Shown piece by piece: positions 12,375 through 23,848 of a stretch of 64,000 nt of DNA (position 1 is the first letter of the stretch; each line of letters begins with the position of its first letter). A program made the translations under genes and the position numbers. Below the pieces are notes generated by a model that worked only from the letters and a program-made list of their open reading frames with translations, ran no database searches and was not told the origin of the DNA. Where the stretch lies: assembly GCA_009809945.1 (NCBI GenBank), contig WTPW01000027.1:785868-849867 (forward strand), given 5' to 3'. Source of the stretch: Gigaspora margarita. Its lineage: Eukaryota > Glomeromycota > Glomeromycetes > Diversisporales > Gigasporaceae.

Positions 12375-12604
12375 CAGATGACAGATTCATGTTCCAAGAA
12401 AGGGAGTTCCTTTCGAGACAAGACCTTGATCAATATGCCGATCAAAACTGGGACCAAATTCAAAGTATTTGGAATAAAAAATTACTTTTATGTTATTCGG
12501 ATATGATGAATGGTTTATATAAGCTTAATGAAAATTCAGAATGGGGTCCTATGGATAACCAAGAAAAATGGCAACAAAGAGAATACGAGTTAAGAGTCAA
12601 TTAG
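12375..12604 (+). pseudogene. Orphaned 3' end of the papain-fold-like gene
   Basis: After the second CAGATGAC the frame continues Arg-Phe-Met and stays open to TAG at 12602-12604, giving 73 further residues rich in Asp/Glu/Gln/Trp. It is homologous to 7027-7244 of copy 1. Joining 11126 to 12383 keeps the frame, so the gene was intact until the insertion. An internal ATG at 12389 could start a 71-residue peptide, but nothing suggests it is used. Confidence 0.85.
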
Positions 12605-12946
12605 TATGGCAAAATATACTACGGAAGATAGGTTCACAAAGTTGTTACTTTTTGGTTTTTATTTTCATTATTATTGATAATTAGCTATTATATTTTTTCC
12701 GTACCTACGAGGTTGGATGGGAAAAGTTGTTTGTTAGTAAGAAGTAGTTAGAAAATATAGAAAATTGTATTTTTTATAAAATTGATGCTATCTTAGGCAA
12801 TGAGTTGTTGACTTTTTTTTATTTTGATTTTTCATATTAAAATTTTTGAACGGATCCAGCCATTTGGATTTTTTTTTATAGCTGTTATCATTATTTCTGG
12901 GACACCAGATAAAAAATTTACTGAATGATTATTCTGTCGATTCGAT

Positions 12947-13205
12947 AATTTATAGTTATTGTATGGGTTGTAGTGAATAACCCAGTTTATTGTACGGGTC
13001 TTATGTGACAACCCGTGCTTTTTTCATTTACTTATTGGCACGGGAATGTTACGTCAGACACCGTACAATAAGATAGTTATTATATGGGTATGTGGAATAA
13101 CCCGTTACACACACGGGNTCATATTTAAATCCCGTGCCTTCGGCACGGAATATGAACCCGTGTGTAACTGGGTTATTCACTACAACCCATACAATAACTA
13201 TAAAT
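12947..13205. mobile_element. Inverted-repeat element with 39-bp perfect ends
   Basis: 12947-12985 and 13167-13205 are perfect inverted copies, starting aatttatagttattgtatgg. The interior holds further palindromes (gtgccttcggcac) and subterminal cccgt/acggg motifs. Non-coding. One N at 13118. Confidence 0.75.
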
Positions 13206-13289
13206 TGCCCCTACATTAATGTTCAGATCGTAATAAAATTTTTACTATTCAAACTTATGGTACTCTTGTAATATGGGTATCCCGAAAGC

Positions 13290-14159
13290 TAGTGTTTGGA
13301 TCCGTGGAGTTATCTATCCGGATATCCGGATAATATCCGGATATCCGGATCTTAATTTTAGTTGACGGATAGGATTTGACGGATATCCGGATAGGACTTG
13401 GTAATATCCGGATAATATCCGGATAATATCCGGATATTTATTAAATTAAAAATATTGTTTAACGTTGTTCGAATTTGCATAAATAATTTATGGTAAACAA
13501 CGATTTTTAAATTAAACATAATTAAGATTTCGATTATTTTATAATTAGGCCAGATCAATTTAATTCGGTGGTTTACATTACTCCCCTCCCCTCTTCTGCC
13601 TTCCCCCCTCACTAATATGCGGAAAATTTCGGAACATCTTTATAATATCACGGATCATTTCGGAAAGTTTTAATAATAAACTTCCTCCTCTTTTGTGATA
13701 AGGATATAATGTTAACCATCGAATTAAATTGGTCTGGCCTTAGATTAATTTTGATCAAAATTATAAATATAGTTAAAAATATAAGAAAATTTATACATAA
13801 ATATTTTATTATCTGGTAAAATTTGTTTTATTAAATTGGCAAATTAAAATTTACATATAACTTATACTGTATTAGCAAAATCTGTTTTATTAACATAAAC
13901 ATTATTCTTAAATGATCTAAAATTTTAAATAAATCATATTACTATATATATCTTTAGTAGTTAAGATATTATTTTTACTCGCGAAATTCTATATTAAAGT
14001 TCTATCTATATAGTATCCGGATACTATCCGGATACTATCCGGATACTATCCGGATACCATCCGGATACAGACTTAAAAAAAGGTACGGATATCCGGATTT
14101 ATAAAAATGATGACGGATGATCAAAAAAGTATCCGGATTGTATCCGGATCCAATCACTA
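13290..14159. mobile_element. 870-bp hAT element with ATCCGGAT subterminal repeats
   Basis: Ends TAGTGTTTGGATCCG and CGGATCCAATCACTA are inverted copies. The target duplication CCGAAAGC is exact at 13282-13289 and 14160-14167. Clusters of atccggata fill 13315-13436 and 14012-14150. This density of one octamer near both ends is the usual layout of hAT transposase binding sites. No transposase gene is present. Confidence 0.9.
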
Positions 14160-14166
14160 CCGAAAG

Positions 14167-14338
14167 CAAGGTTGGCAATGTATATACTCCATTTCTAACC
14201 AATGGAGCTAATGGAATTAGTTATTAATTATTAACAAATACTATATTATGAGCTAGTTGACTCCATTCGCAAATTATTCTCAATTGAGCCAATGGAGTTG
14301 TTCTCCATTCACCCCAATGTATAAATGTGCCACCCCTG
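14167..14338. mobile_element. 172-bp hAT-type MITE
   Basis: Ends caaggttggcaatgtata and tataaatgtgccacccctg are imperfect inverted repeats, with atggag motifs inside. Flanks cccgaaag (left, now split by the 870-bp element) and cccgagag (14339-14346) form an 8-bp duplication with one mismatch. The larger hAT therefore landed beside or within this older copy's target site. Confidence 0.7.
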
Positions 14339-14445
14339 CCCGAGAGTATGTAAGAGCATAATTCAATATCATAAAAGTTATAATTATTGTCGCGGACCAT
14401 AACGAAATCGGTTTAAAATAAATGTGAGATTCTTTTTATTTAACC

Positions 14446-14687
14446 CAGTGTTGTCACTTGGACATTTAGCCGGCCAGTGGCTGAGGTTAATGGTCTAAAA
14501 GGACAAAAAAATTATTTGGCCGAAATGTCCAAGCATTTGTATAAGTAAAGCTTGTAATATGATTGGCTAATATTAGATAAATTAGAAACTTTTAAGCAAA
14601 TGTTGGCCATTGGCCGTTGGCCTTAGTCAGCCAATGACCGAAATGGCAAAAAAAATTTGGCTTGGCCGATAAAAATTGCCAACACTG
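14446..14687. mobile_element. 242-bp hAT-type MITE
   Basis: Ends CAGTGTTGTCA and TGCCAACACTG match the common hAT start CAGTGTTGGCA. The target duplication ATTTAACC is exact at 14438-14445 and 14688-14695. Copy 1 has one atttaacccgctaaaaccc at the matching place. Subterminal ggcca motifs are abundant. Confidence 0.92.
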
Positions 14688-15079
14688 ATTTAACCCTCTA
14701 AAACCCACTTACACTTGTTTGATATAACCTCTACTCTAAACCTATCCTTAACCTTAACCTCTAACCTTAAACAATGTGCTCTAAAAAAAATTTATTTTTC
14801 GGTGGTTTGTCAATTTTATTTATACTATGCATATTTCATTTTAATCCGATTTCATTTTAATCCGTCACAATAATTAATGAACTATACTCTTTTTTTTGAA
14901 ATGATACAAAAAGAACTGAGCTAAAAGCGATGTACTATATACAGCATAATTACAGTTCTGCGTCAATCGCAGATTTTTATTAATTCACCTGAATCATTCT
15001 TTAAATTTTCACCGATTGAAGAACTTATGTCATTTTTAATATAATTGTCAAACTTCTTATAATTAAAGTTCACAAAAAA

Positions 15080-15107
15080 AAATAAAATAAAATAAAATAA
15101 AATAGAA

Positions 15108-15142
<35 letters not shown>

Positions 15143-15197
15143 AATAAAATAAAATAGAATAAATAAATAAATAAAAAAATAAATAAATAAAATAAAA
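15080..15197. repeat. AAAT/AAAAT microsatellite
   Basis: Long run of aaat and aaaat units, expanded relative to the short A-rich patch at 8326-8362 in copy 1. Confidence 0.9.
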
Positions 15198-15460
15198 TCA
15201 GCTAATAATATTTTACATTCACAAAGAAAAAGTAAAGTTCGTTTTAGTGATGTGAATATTCAAATCTGCATTCTTACGGATTGTTTAATATATTTTTGTC
15301 GGCAAATTTGCATAGATAAACCGTAAATGTATCTACAGTTATATAATTATAGTTTGAGTACCATTCATACGGATTGTACAATACGGGATTTATGAGATAA
15401 TACTGATACCAGTATGGTATGAATGACCCGATCAGTATTGGTATGGTAAAATACTCATTT

Positions 15461-16334
15461 TTAAAATATTATCTTTATATTGTTCACACAAAAAAATTTC
15501 AAACTCATTAAAATTGCTTTAATATTATCTTTTAAGCCACAAAAAAAAAAAAAAAAATTCAATTCTTTATTATTTAAATAATTTTCGAAACTTATTTTTA
15601 TTTTCATAGTGAAACTTTTACTTAGTTATATATATAATATTTAACATTACTTTTATTGTCATTAGTCGACTCTTTCTATAACTAGTTAATGGTTCGGAAA
15701 GAAAAAAAAATTAATTATAGAAATTATTCTGTTTTATTAAAAGCTCATGACGTTTTTCTTTTATAAAGAACTATATATTATATAGTTTAAAATTTAAGTT
15801 CTTTATATCCGGAATTCCTTATATGAAGTCTTTTATACGGAATCGACTGAATATAAAAAAAGTTTATTGAATAAATTATTTAAATTTGTTAAATAGGCTT
15901 CATTAAACAAAATATATAAATCTTGATAAGTAATTTTTTTCTTACTAAAAAAATTTTGTTAAGTGAACTTTAAGAATAATCAGTTTACCAATTTCATAAA
16001 TATTTTTGAAAAGTAATAAAATTAAATCCAGATATTAAGACTCCGGAAATCAATAGTTCCTGTTTCCTAGCTATATTACATGGAATATTTGTTCTACGAA
16101 TGGTTTATCATTATGATGTCAATACATATTCCATATTATTAAATTTTGTTTGAATACTTGCTCTACGTTTTGTTTGTTTAGTTTTTCGAAATTTATGGAA
16201 AAACAGTTCTTGTCAACTACAGCAATTAATCTTGACAAGAAATATAAAAATAAATTTATATAATAAAATATATGTGTAGATATATTTAAAATACTTTATT
16301 ATGTGTATATCCTAGTCGATTATAGTCTTTCAAA
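15461..16334. other. AT-rich DNA without a gene
   Basis: Homopolymer-rich sequence with no coding frame above about 40 codons and no recognised repeat apart from tandem poly-A (15541-15557). Confidence 0.6.
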
Positions 16335-16735
16335 TAGGGGTGTTAAATAATTAGGATGCGAACTATATTAACTCAGTTCGGGACTTAAACCGTTATCTTC
16401 AGAATCAAAACTAGTTAAGCTAGCTGGTTTATCACATCTGTTAACACGTCATAAATTATAATAATTAACTAGTTCATTTTTCACATGATTAACCGGTTAT
16501 AATAACTAGTTCGATGGCTTTATATAACCGGTTAAACTTATTAATAGTTGACATTTAAAATATTTTCTTTGTAGCTATATTAGCAACTATATACTCCCTT
16601 ATACAAAAATATAAAAGTTTAGTTGCAAAATAAGGTTCCTTTGAAATTATAATTAGTAATAAGTTAGAATAGGGTTGCAGATATAATTGCAAATAACTAC
16701 ATAATCAAGTATTTAACTTCAGCCAATCAAACTTC

Positions 16736-16921
16736 TTATTGTACACTTCTTATGTGAGCACCTAGCCATTTTCATGCATGTTATTGGGTCAATTCTAATA
16801 CATGATACACAAACTTTGTTCACCTCCTATCGGAGGTGAACAAAATTTGTTTATCACGTTTAGAAATGACCCAATAAGATGCAGAAAATGGCTAGGTGCT
16901 TATGTCAGAAATGTACAATAA
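16736..16921. repeat. 186-bp near-perfect palindrome
   Basis: The two arms from ttattgtac to cacctcc pair across the centre tatc at about 16828. Arms include gcacctagccatttt and its inverse. The RNA would form a hairpin of about 90 bp. Confidence 0.85.
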
Positions 16922-16925
16922 TGTA

Positions 16926-17040
16926 GTTATTGGGTCATGTTAACGATAATCGCTGATTTCTTCACAGCAGACACCGCGTTATTACGTGACGTCATAAATA
17001 CAGTGTCCTAGTGAATAATCAGTTATCATCAACCAATAAC
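16926..17040. repeat. 115-bp imperfect foldback
   Basis: Ends gttattgggtcatgttaac and its imperfect inverse at 17000-17040 (ccaataac end) pair over about 40 bp. It abuts the larger palindrome and shares the gttattgggtca phrase with it. Confidence 0.6.
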
Positions 17041-17799
17041 AAGTACTTGTCGATCAACATAGCTAGTTAGACTTATTTAAATTTAACTAAACCGTAAAAC
17101 TAGTTTATGTAGTTAACTGTCAGTTTATAACTGATATAGCTCGTTTTTAACCAGTTAACATTCACTTTCAAAGTGTCATAAGACTAATTTTATGTTTCAG
17201 CCAAGCTTTTCTTTCATCAAGTTTTAAGGTATTTTATATCGTTTAATTGAAGTTTTTCAATACTCATACCCTTGAAAGTGTTTGAGAACTCGACATATTG
17301 ATCTGCTAATATCTAAGTGTTTAGTAATTTCCGAACTGATAACCTTCTAATTCTTTTCGAATATTTGCCAGCGAATATGGTTCAAAAAAGTATCTTATCT
17401 AATCGGAGATGTCTAAAGTTATATTGATATTGGTTATATGTACTGCAAATAGTAAACGTTATACTGACATACCATCAATAACTTATCGAATCGTAGAATA
17501 ATCATTCAGTTAATTTTTATCTCCCAGAAATAATGATAATAGCTGTAATAAACAAAATGAAGTAATAAGAAGAGAAAGTATAATATGTAGAAATGTAACA
17601 ATAATCAAATGATAATTCCAAAAATATGATGTAATATAGCAAATGTCGTCACTGAAAATTCTTTTTTTTTCTAACATCGTACGCATTCATTTTTTCACTA
17701 TAAAGGTATAAATAAAAAAAAAAAAAATTATATTAGTAACTCCAATGCAAACCAACTTAATTGTCACAGGTCAAAATCATCTAATAGTTAACGATTTTT

Positions 17800-18961
17800 T
17801 TGGAATTTTGCCTTTAAAAAGCATTTTAAAAATGTTGAGGTTGGATCAAGTGTCGCAGCCTATTATAATTGTAAGATAGTGGTTGATTACAAGGTGGATA
17901 CGCTGATCTTGAGAAAAAGCGCGAATATAATAAGGATATTTTGCAATTGGTTACTAAATGTTATGGTATAAATAAGTTTCGTTATAAGTAAATTAAATTC
18001 ATCTACTTTGACTATTTATACATTTTCTCTTTTGCAGAATTCAATCATGATAGCATACCTTATAGATCGAGGATTTCTTAATTTTAGTGAAAAAATATCC
18101 ACGTATCGGCCAGAATTTGCTCAAAGTAATAAAGAAAATGTTACATTTCTGGAGCTAGTAAATCATCAATCTTGATACACAATTGACAAATCCGATTATT
18201 TGTGGATAGTATTTAAATGATATCGTTCGTAAAGTAGGTATAAAAAAATCGTGCTATTGGACAAACTATTTGAAGAAATTTTGAAGCAGTATGATTTAGA
18301 ATTTTATTTAACATTGCTACCAAATCATGTACCAAGAATTGTAAATCTTTATACTGCACCTATTATTAAGACTATTATTCGTATACGTAACTTTTTATTA
18401 GATTATGATATAAAAATATTTCGATTTTTTTATTTGAAATTTATAAATCTAGAAGATTACTGCCAAAAACTTTCAATAAAATCATTCCTTGTGTCCCTAA
18501 TATTTTAAATTTAAAGAAGCTATAAATTTGAAGCTAAATATTCGAGTGCTACTGAAATTACCAATGAAAAATCAATCGCTAACCTGGCGCAATTATTACA
18601 AATAATGAGCAATCATCTCAATAATAATGATAATTTCAAACCTCTCAACAATTCTATCAATAATTTTCTAATAAATTGCCAACAGCATGGGATCATATTA
18701 TTAAAAGAATTTTACACTTTCAATCGGTGGATTTGTATATCTTAGATTTCTTGGTATTGGAGATGTAGAATTCTTAAGATAGGGAGGATTTTGTGGAAGC
18801 TTATTCGTATGGAATCGAGAAATCGAGAACTAAGAATCTCATTTGGTTATGTTATGAATACCATATGGATTCCTAGGATGAGTGAACTTGAAGATGAAAA
18901 AAGATGTAGTGTGTTAAAAGAAATTGTGAATGTCGTCGAAGTTGAAAAAAGAATAATCTGA
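17800..18961 (+). pseudogene. Decayed multi-exon gene of unknown family
   Basis: A coding-like frame runs gatgcc-style codons through 17895-17990, followed by a plausible 50-bp intron (gtaaattaaattc ... tctcttttgcag, about 17988-18038). After this comes a short open stretch (18039-18172, ending TGA). From 18251 to 18961 one frame persists, with internal stops at 18506, 18512 and 18743. It reads as a Leu/Ile-rich region (18251-18505), an Asn-rich linker (about 18600-18660) and a charged C-terminus ending VEVEKRII. Persistence of a single frame across 700 bp with only three stops suggests recent decay. I do not recognise the family. The alternative is an unlucky string of open frames. Confidence 0.4.
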
Positions 18962-20027
18962 AGTTCATTTTCAAAGAACTAATAATTTTATGGAAAAATT
19001 ATTAAAAAAAAGTTATTTTTGGCAATATATAAAGCTTTAACAATCATCGAGCGTTTAGCTTTAGATTGTAATTAATATATCTTTTACAGTTCTACCTATT
19101 TGTTATCTATTTCGTAAATACGTAAAATCATTTAAATTTTAATACCGTATTTATTAACGAAAATTTAATTTAAATTAACGTAAACAATCACTTCGTTACA
19201 TTCCAAATAGATTTAGGTATAACTATTTTATTACAATTTCAAAATAAAATTTCCGTTCAAAATAACAATGATTAGATTTTTCGCTCAAGACATAAATGAC
19301 GATTCGCAAATTAATTCATCTTATCAGACTTAGCCTCTTGAAGGATTCAATTTAACTATTTCCTTTACAGCTGTTTTTATAAATTCGGGAACAACTGATA
19401 TCATTGATTCGATAATCTTTGATTTCGGAATGATCGATATGTATAATATTTATGAAATGATTTCAACAACGATACATTATTTCTTCTTGTGCAGGTTATA
19501 ACAATGGATGGAAGTTGTAGATGCTCTTACTTAAGTGAGTAAAAGTATGAAAAACTCCACAAAAAAGCAGTCTTGTGACCTTGACAAGTACATACTGTAT
19601 TTAATAATAAACAAATTCATTTGTCATAAACCTAAATATCTAAAAAATATATTTTGAATATGATAATAATATGATTTATATTAAAAACCTTTGTACAGTA
19701 TATTGTATAAGTTTATAAATGCTGACCCAGCATCGATTATCTCTTTAAAAGCCATAATTGTAAATTCTCGCATTGCCATTATGTTTCATTAACATTTATA
19801 AATCGCATATTTTGGAAGCAACCCTGTGTATTAAGACAAGTGCTTGCAAAATACTTATGCCTCAATGTGTTAGATGCAGAAATTTATGACAAGGACTCGT
19901 TTTGCCAACCAGTAATCTTTAAGTTACTTTTATTGGCGTTGTTCGTAATTAATTAATTAAATTTTATTAATATCGATATAATAAATCCGTAACTATTTGA
20001 ATCTGGATCAAACATGGGACATTTATT
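18962..20027. other. AT-rich DNA without a gene
   Basis: No supported coding frame, RNA gene or complete repeat element seen. Confidence 0.55.
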
Positions 20028-20537
20028 GCCGGCTGAAGCTGGAAATTGGCTGAAGTTGGAAATTAGGGTTCTCGATTTAAAAATATAAATACTGCCAAAA
20101 TCCACTTATACTCTTGAATTTAGGGATGTTATCCTGCTTGAATTGGTTAGTTTGTGCTCGAAAACCCGTTAAACACTATTTCGAAACATATACAATAAAT
20201 TGAGTTTTAAACTCAGTTTGTACAAATTTATGAATGATTATGTTTGCTAAACATGTTAATCCAAAGCATGTTATTATTATTGCTATTTATTAAATCAAGA
20301 AGCTTTTACTCATAAATCAATTCCAGACTCAAGTTAAGTACGATGAATTTTAAATAAAATAATTAAATCATGTGACTACAAAACTCGAGTTTAACTGGTT
20401 CTGTTTACAAACAAGGCCTAACTGAGTTTGGACGAGCAGGATAACATCCCTATTTAAATTATCAAAACTAGCCCTAGACCCAAAAATTTTTGAAATTTTC
20501 ATATTAAAATAATTAAATTTCCAGCTTCAGCTGCGAC
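20028..20537. mobile_element. GCGGCTGAAGCTGG-ended element (interrupted copy)
   Basis: Ends gccggctgaagctggaaatt and aatttccagcttcagctgc are inverted, each with a doubled ggctgaagctggaaat motif on the left. Both flanks are ATTTATT (20021-20027 and 20538-20544). The same ends and the same 7-bp flank occur at 60824-61050. A hAT-type element at 20121-20452 is nested within. Confidence 0.8.
20121..20452. mobile_element. 332-bp hAT-type element nested in 20028-20537
   Basis: TIR TAGGGATGTTATCCTGCT is perfect for 18 bp at both ends. Flanking octamers cttgaatt and tttaaatt match at 6 of 8, the differences being transitions. Removing the element rejoins sequence co-linear with the inverse of 60950-61000. 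Confidence 0.75.
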
Positions 20538-20956
20538 ATTTATTGATCGGTAGGGATTCAAAAATGGTACATGTCGATTCCGAATCGACAGGAATCAATA
20601 ATCGATGCATAACATACTAAGTCTTCTTGTACATTGGCTTGTTTGAATACACATGATTCTGATTATAACGGCATCTTGGTAGTGAACTGAGAAACTATGA
20701 AATTCGAAAAAGAAGAAAAAATTGAATTAGCTAAGGTACAAACGAACCAGTAACATAGTAAAAGTGAATATATATATATATATATATTTACATGCTCGTT
20801 TTAGTAAGCAAGATTCTGGTTATAATAATACCTACATAAGTCGACAACTGGTTATATCAATACTTTTTAAATTTCAATCCTATATATAGTACCTTATAGT
20901 TCCTAGTTTAAAGTGTCTCCGGTTAAACTTGATTTGTATATATCGGGTATTGGAAG

Positions 20957-21211
20957 CAGTGTTTAAAATAGAAATTTTAATTTACCGGTACATGCACCTG
21001 TTATATAAAAAAATACCGGTTCAAAAAAAAAAAACCTGCATTAGTAGAAAATGATCATCGGATCATTGGGGGCACATAGATGCACGCACCGGTTACTTCA
21101 AAAAATTCCGGATCATGCACCGTTTGTTGCACCGACCCAATTTTAAAATACCGGTATATGCAATATAAAAAACGGTAGATCCGGATTTTTATCATGCTAT
21201 TTTATACACTG
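20957..21211. mobile_element. 255-bp hAT-like element with accggt motifs
   Basis: Ends CAGTGTTTAAAATAG and CTATTTTATACACTG are inverted copies. Interior tgcacc/ggtgca and taccggt motifs are repeated. No convincing target duplication was found. Confidence 0.6.
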
Positions 21212-22790
21212 GTCGGTATTATTGGTTATAAATTAGCATATATTATTTTTTAATCTTTACCGATTGAAAATTAACAAAGGTCAAATTTTTTATATAATTT
21301 TGGTTACTATTATACAATACTACGCATTAATTATATTATACTGTATATTTTATCGATAAGCAAAGTAAGATAGAAAGTGAAAAAAAATATGTGTATTTTA
21401 ATGATAAATACTATTTTTTCCTGCTTGGTTGGAATAATGAAATACCTCTCAAATGGCACTTGAAATTACAGTACATGGCTGCCGCTTACGTAGCAGACCA
21501 CGTTTTACACAAACTAATCAAGCATCGCTAATGAGATATTTCATTATTTTTCCAAACTGGGAATAAATTAATTATTCTGTATATTATATGACAACAAAGA
21601 TGGTGTTTCACGTTAGTAATCAAATCTTTTATCACGTTATAGAAAGTTTAATTTTATGGCAAATACCCAGGTTAAAAATGTATATATATGTATTCGAATT
21701 TCGATTTCTTGAAGTGATCAATTCGTCCTGTTGGTGTTAATTAAGTAGTAGAGGCTTTTTACAGCAGCAGTAGATTCGTAATATGCATCTGTTTTTGATT
21801 CCAATCTTTAAACAATTTGTTCTAACTTTCCATTTTTATTGCATCTATAAGTTGCTTTTCGGCTGCGCCATTTATTAATATTTTATTGCTTCATTTTATT
21901 CTGTGGCGTTTAGTATGGAGTATGTTAAATATAAGCTTGTTTCACGTTGTTCCCTATTCTTGTGCTTGAATATGATTAATAAATGTATCTTATTCTGATA
22001 AAAGTCCGCTTAAGCAATACTAATTCTCACTAAATTTCACAATTATTTTATTGATTCTTATGCTTTCCTGAAAGCCAGTTTACTGACAATTTACTTGATT
22101 CAACTCCAAAAAATTCGAAAACTAGTGTTCTCAAGTACTTCACTCAATAACTGAAGATAAAATTTGATTTAATCTGAAATCGAATAAACGATCTAATGGT
22201 TACCTAATCTGCTAAATATAAAACTGGATTTCATACAATGAGTTTTAAGCAAATCATTACAAGAATCATTTTATATTTATTGAACATCGCGATCTTTCTC
22301 AAACCTTATTGAGGGAATTGAGGGAACTGTTTGAGAACACTTTTATTTTGGGCTTGATCCAAAGCAAGTCTCAGGACCTTATTCATTTGGTCATAAAGAA
22401 TATGCTCACTAATACAAAACTACGTAGGTTGTGTGGAAATTATGATATTATTAAAATTCATCTACTTAACCGCTAACCAACCAATCAATGAATTTGCATT
22501 GCACTAAACACTGACCGTAACTTTTCGTAGGATGTTTAACATTATGATAATCACGTTTTTTTTGAATATATAATATGTGCCCTAACAAAAAAATTCCTTG
22601 GCGTGCATTATTTCAATGAAATCTATTGGTGCATGTTTGTCGGTCTTTTCTGGTACTACTGCAATAGCTGATTCAGCTAGCCCTTGAGTCTAAAGCCTAC
22701 TCAAAAAGTATGGACTAAGTTTTCACATCTCTATCCATACCATAAAATTGTCCTCAGCAGACCATTTTCTTCACACTTTCCTGAGTTATT
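21212..22790. repeat. Repeat unit U, copy C
   Basis: Co-linear with 31490-33670 (copy A) and 38600-41745 (copy B): an accgattgaaaattaa start, the ctctcaaatggcacttgaaa hairpin region, tgatttcttgaagt, ttcacgttgttccc, and a final ctaagttttcac. Copy C has its own extra ~130 bp near 22290-22430. No frame is conserved between the copies, so I treat it as non-coding or long decayed. Confidence 0.7.
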
Positions 22791-23419
22791 AGTCATTTAT
22801 TGATATTTCATTTTAAACATTGATGAGTATTGATGTGAATTAGAATTGTTCATCTTTGTCTTAAGGCTTGTGTTACTGTATTACGTTGGTCTTAAGATTT
22901 TTAAAGTTTGTCATGCATGTGGATTTTCAAATTTAGTTGTTTTAGCTTTGATCCTTTCTAAAGTTGATTATACGTACCAATTTTGGTTATGCCCGTTAAA
23001 GATGACGCTTAAAGCCAAATACGTACTTTTTTGATGTAGTCAGAAGTATATATTCTATATGGTATCAAGAATACAATTTATGCTGTCAGAGTACATGTAT
23101 TTTTATAAATATTTACCGCTCTGGACAATCGCACAATCTATTTACAGTACGTACCTAGTGTTACATATGATAAAATACTTTTTTTTCGGTAATATCGTAA
23201 TACAAAAACACATATTTTTTCACTAAAATTAGTACAATGATGTAATTAGTGACTATTAGACAATTATGTCGGAATTTTCTAGTTGGAAATTTCTAGTATA
23301 TCTTTTTCGCGAAATCTCGGCGCTGTCGAAATCATTTGAGATCGTCATAAACTCTTTCTGCCAATAATTTCCCTTTATTTTCCTAAAATTACTAATAATG
23401 GATGCCAACAAACCCCTAA

Positions 23420-23848
23420 AAATCCTCCGAAAATTTTGACTCTTCTGAAAATTCACAAAATTCTTTTTCTCCCGTCAATTGCGATAATTTTGTCATTTCT
23501 ATAGGCCCCCATGGTCCTTTTCTTAATTACGGATCCTTCGCGAACTGTTTTTGCGATCAATGCATTGGCCGTCGTATTCCACTTTATACTTGTAAGGGTG
23601 ATATTTGTAAAGTTAAATGTCCTCCTCATACTAGAAAATGTTCAGAATGTGCCGGTTACAATTATTCGGCTAGGCATAGAAGTAATCAAAAGTATTATGA
23701 TAGTCAGAAATCCCGTTTAAATTCTGAGAATTCTATTTCTTTTAAAAAGTCTTTAATAAATAAATCATTTGATTCTGTCGTTGATAAGGATTTATTAGAA
23801 ATCTGGAACAATGCTTGGTCGGAAGTTCTCGAGCATTTCCTACTATAA
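23420..23848 (+). pseudogene. Cys-rich, probably metal-binding coding remnant or terminal exon
   Basis: One frame is open for 142 codons to TAA (23846-23848) but contains no Met. It has a Ser/Asn/Phe-rich lead, then ten Cys/His within 57 residues: Cys21, Cys43, Cys45, Cys48, Cys58, Cys63, Cys67, His70, Cys74 and Cys77. The tail is basic and Ser-rich, then EIWNNAWSEVLEHF. The spacing CxCxxC and CxxC suggests one or two zinc sites. Local G+C is clearly above its surroundings. An ATG at 23398 (MDANKP) joins this frame only through a one-base shift at about 23416. A preceding exon is the other possibility. Family not recognised. Confidence 0.6.

Larger units (their letters stand above)
9900..15460. 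repeat. Segmental duplication, copy 2, loaded with insertions
   Basis: Same order of sequence as 5800-8900 but longer. Extra material comprises the hAT element 11127-12374, the inverted-repeat element 12947-13205, hAT-type elements 13290-14159, 14167-14338 and 14446-14687, and the microsatellite 15080-15197. Three insertions have exact 8-bp target duplications and one has a near-exact one. They lie at points where copy 1 is uninterrupted, so they followed the duplication or were lost cleanly from copy 1. Confidence 0.85.
16335..17164. mobile_element. 830-bp hAT-like element with aaccggtt/aactagtt motifs
   Basis: The target duplication CTTTCAAA is exact at 16327-16334 and 17165-17172. The left end TAGGGGTGTTAA and the inverse of the right end TGAATGTTAA pair imperfectly. 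Subterminal aaccggttata and aactagtt motifs flank both sides. The middle is occupied by two foldback sequences listed separately. Confidence 0.75.

Noticed and set aside
13358-13612. Minus-strand 84-codon frame
   Set aside because: Falls inside the 870-bp hAT element and reads through atccggat repeats; no coding features.
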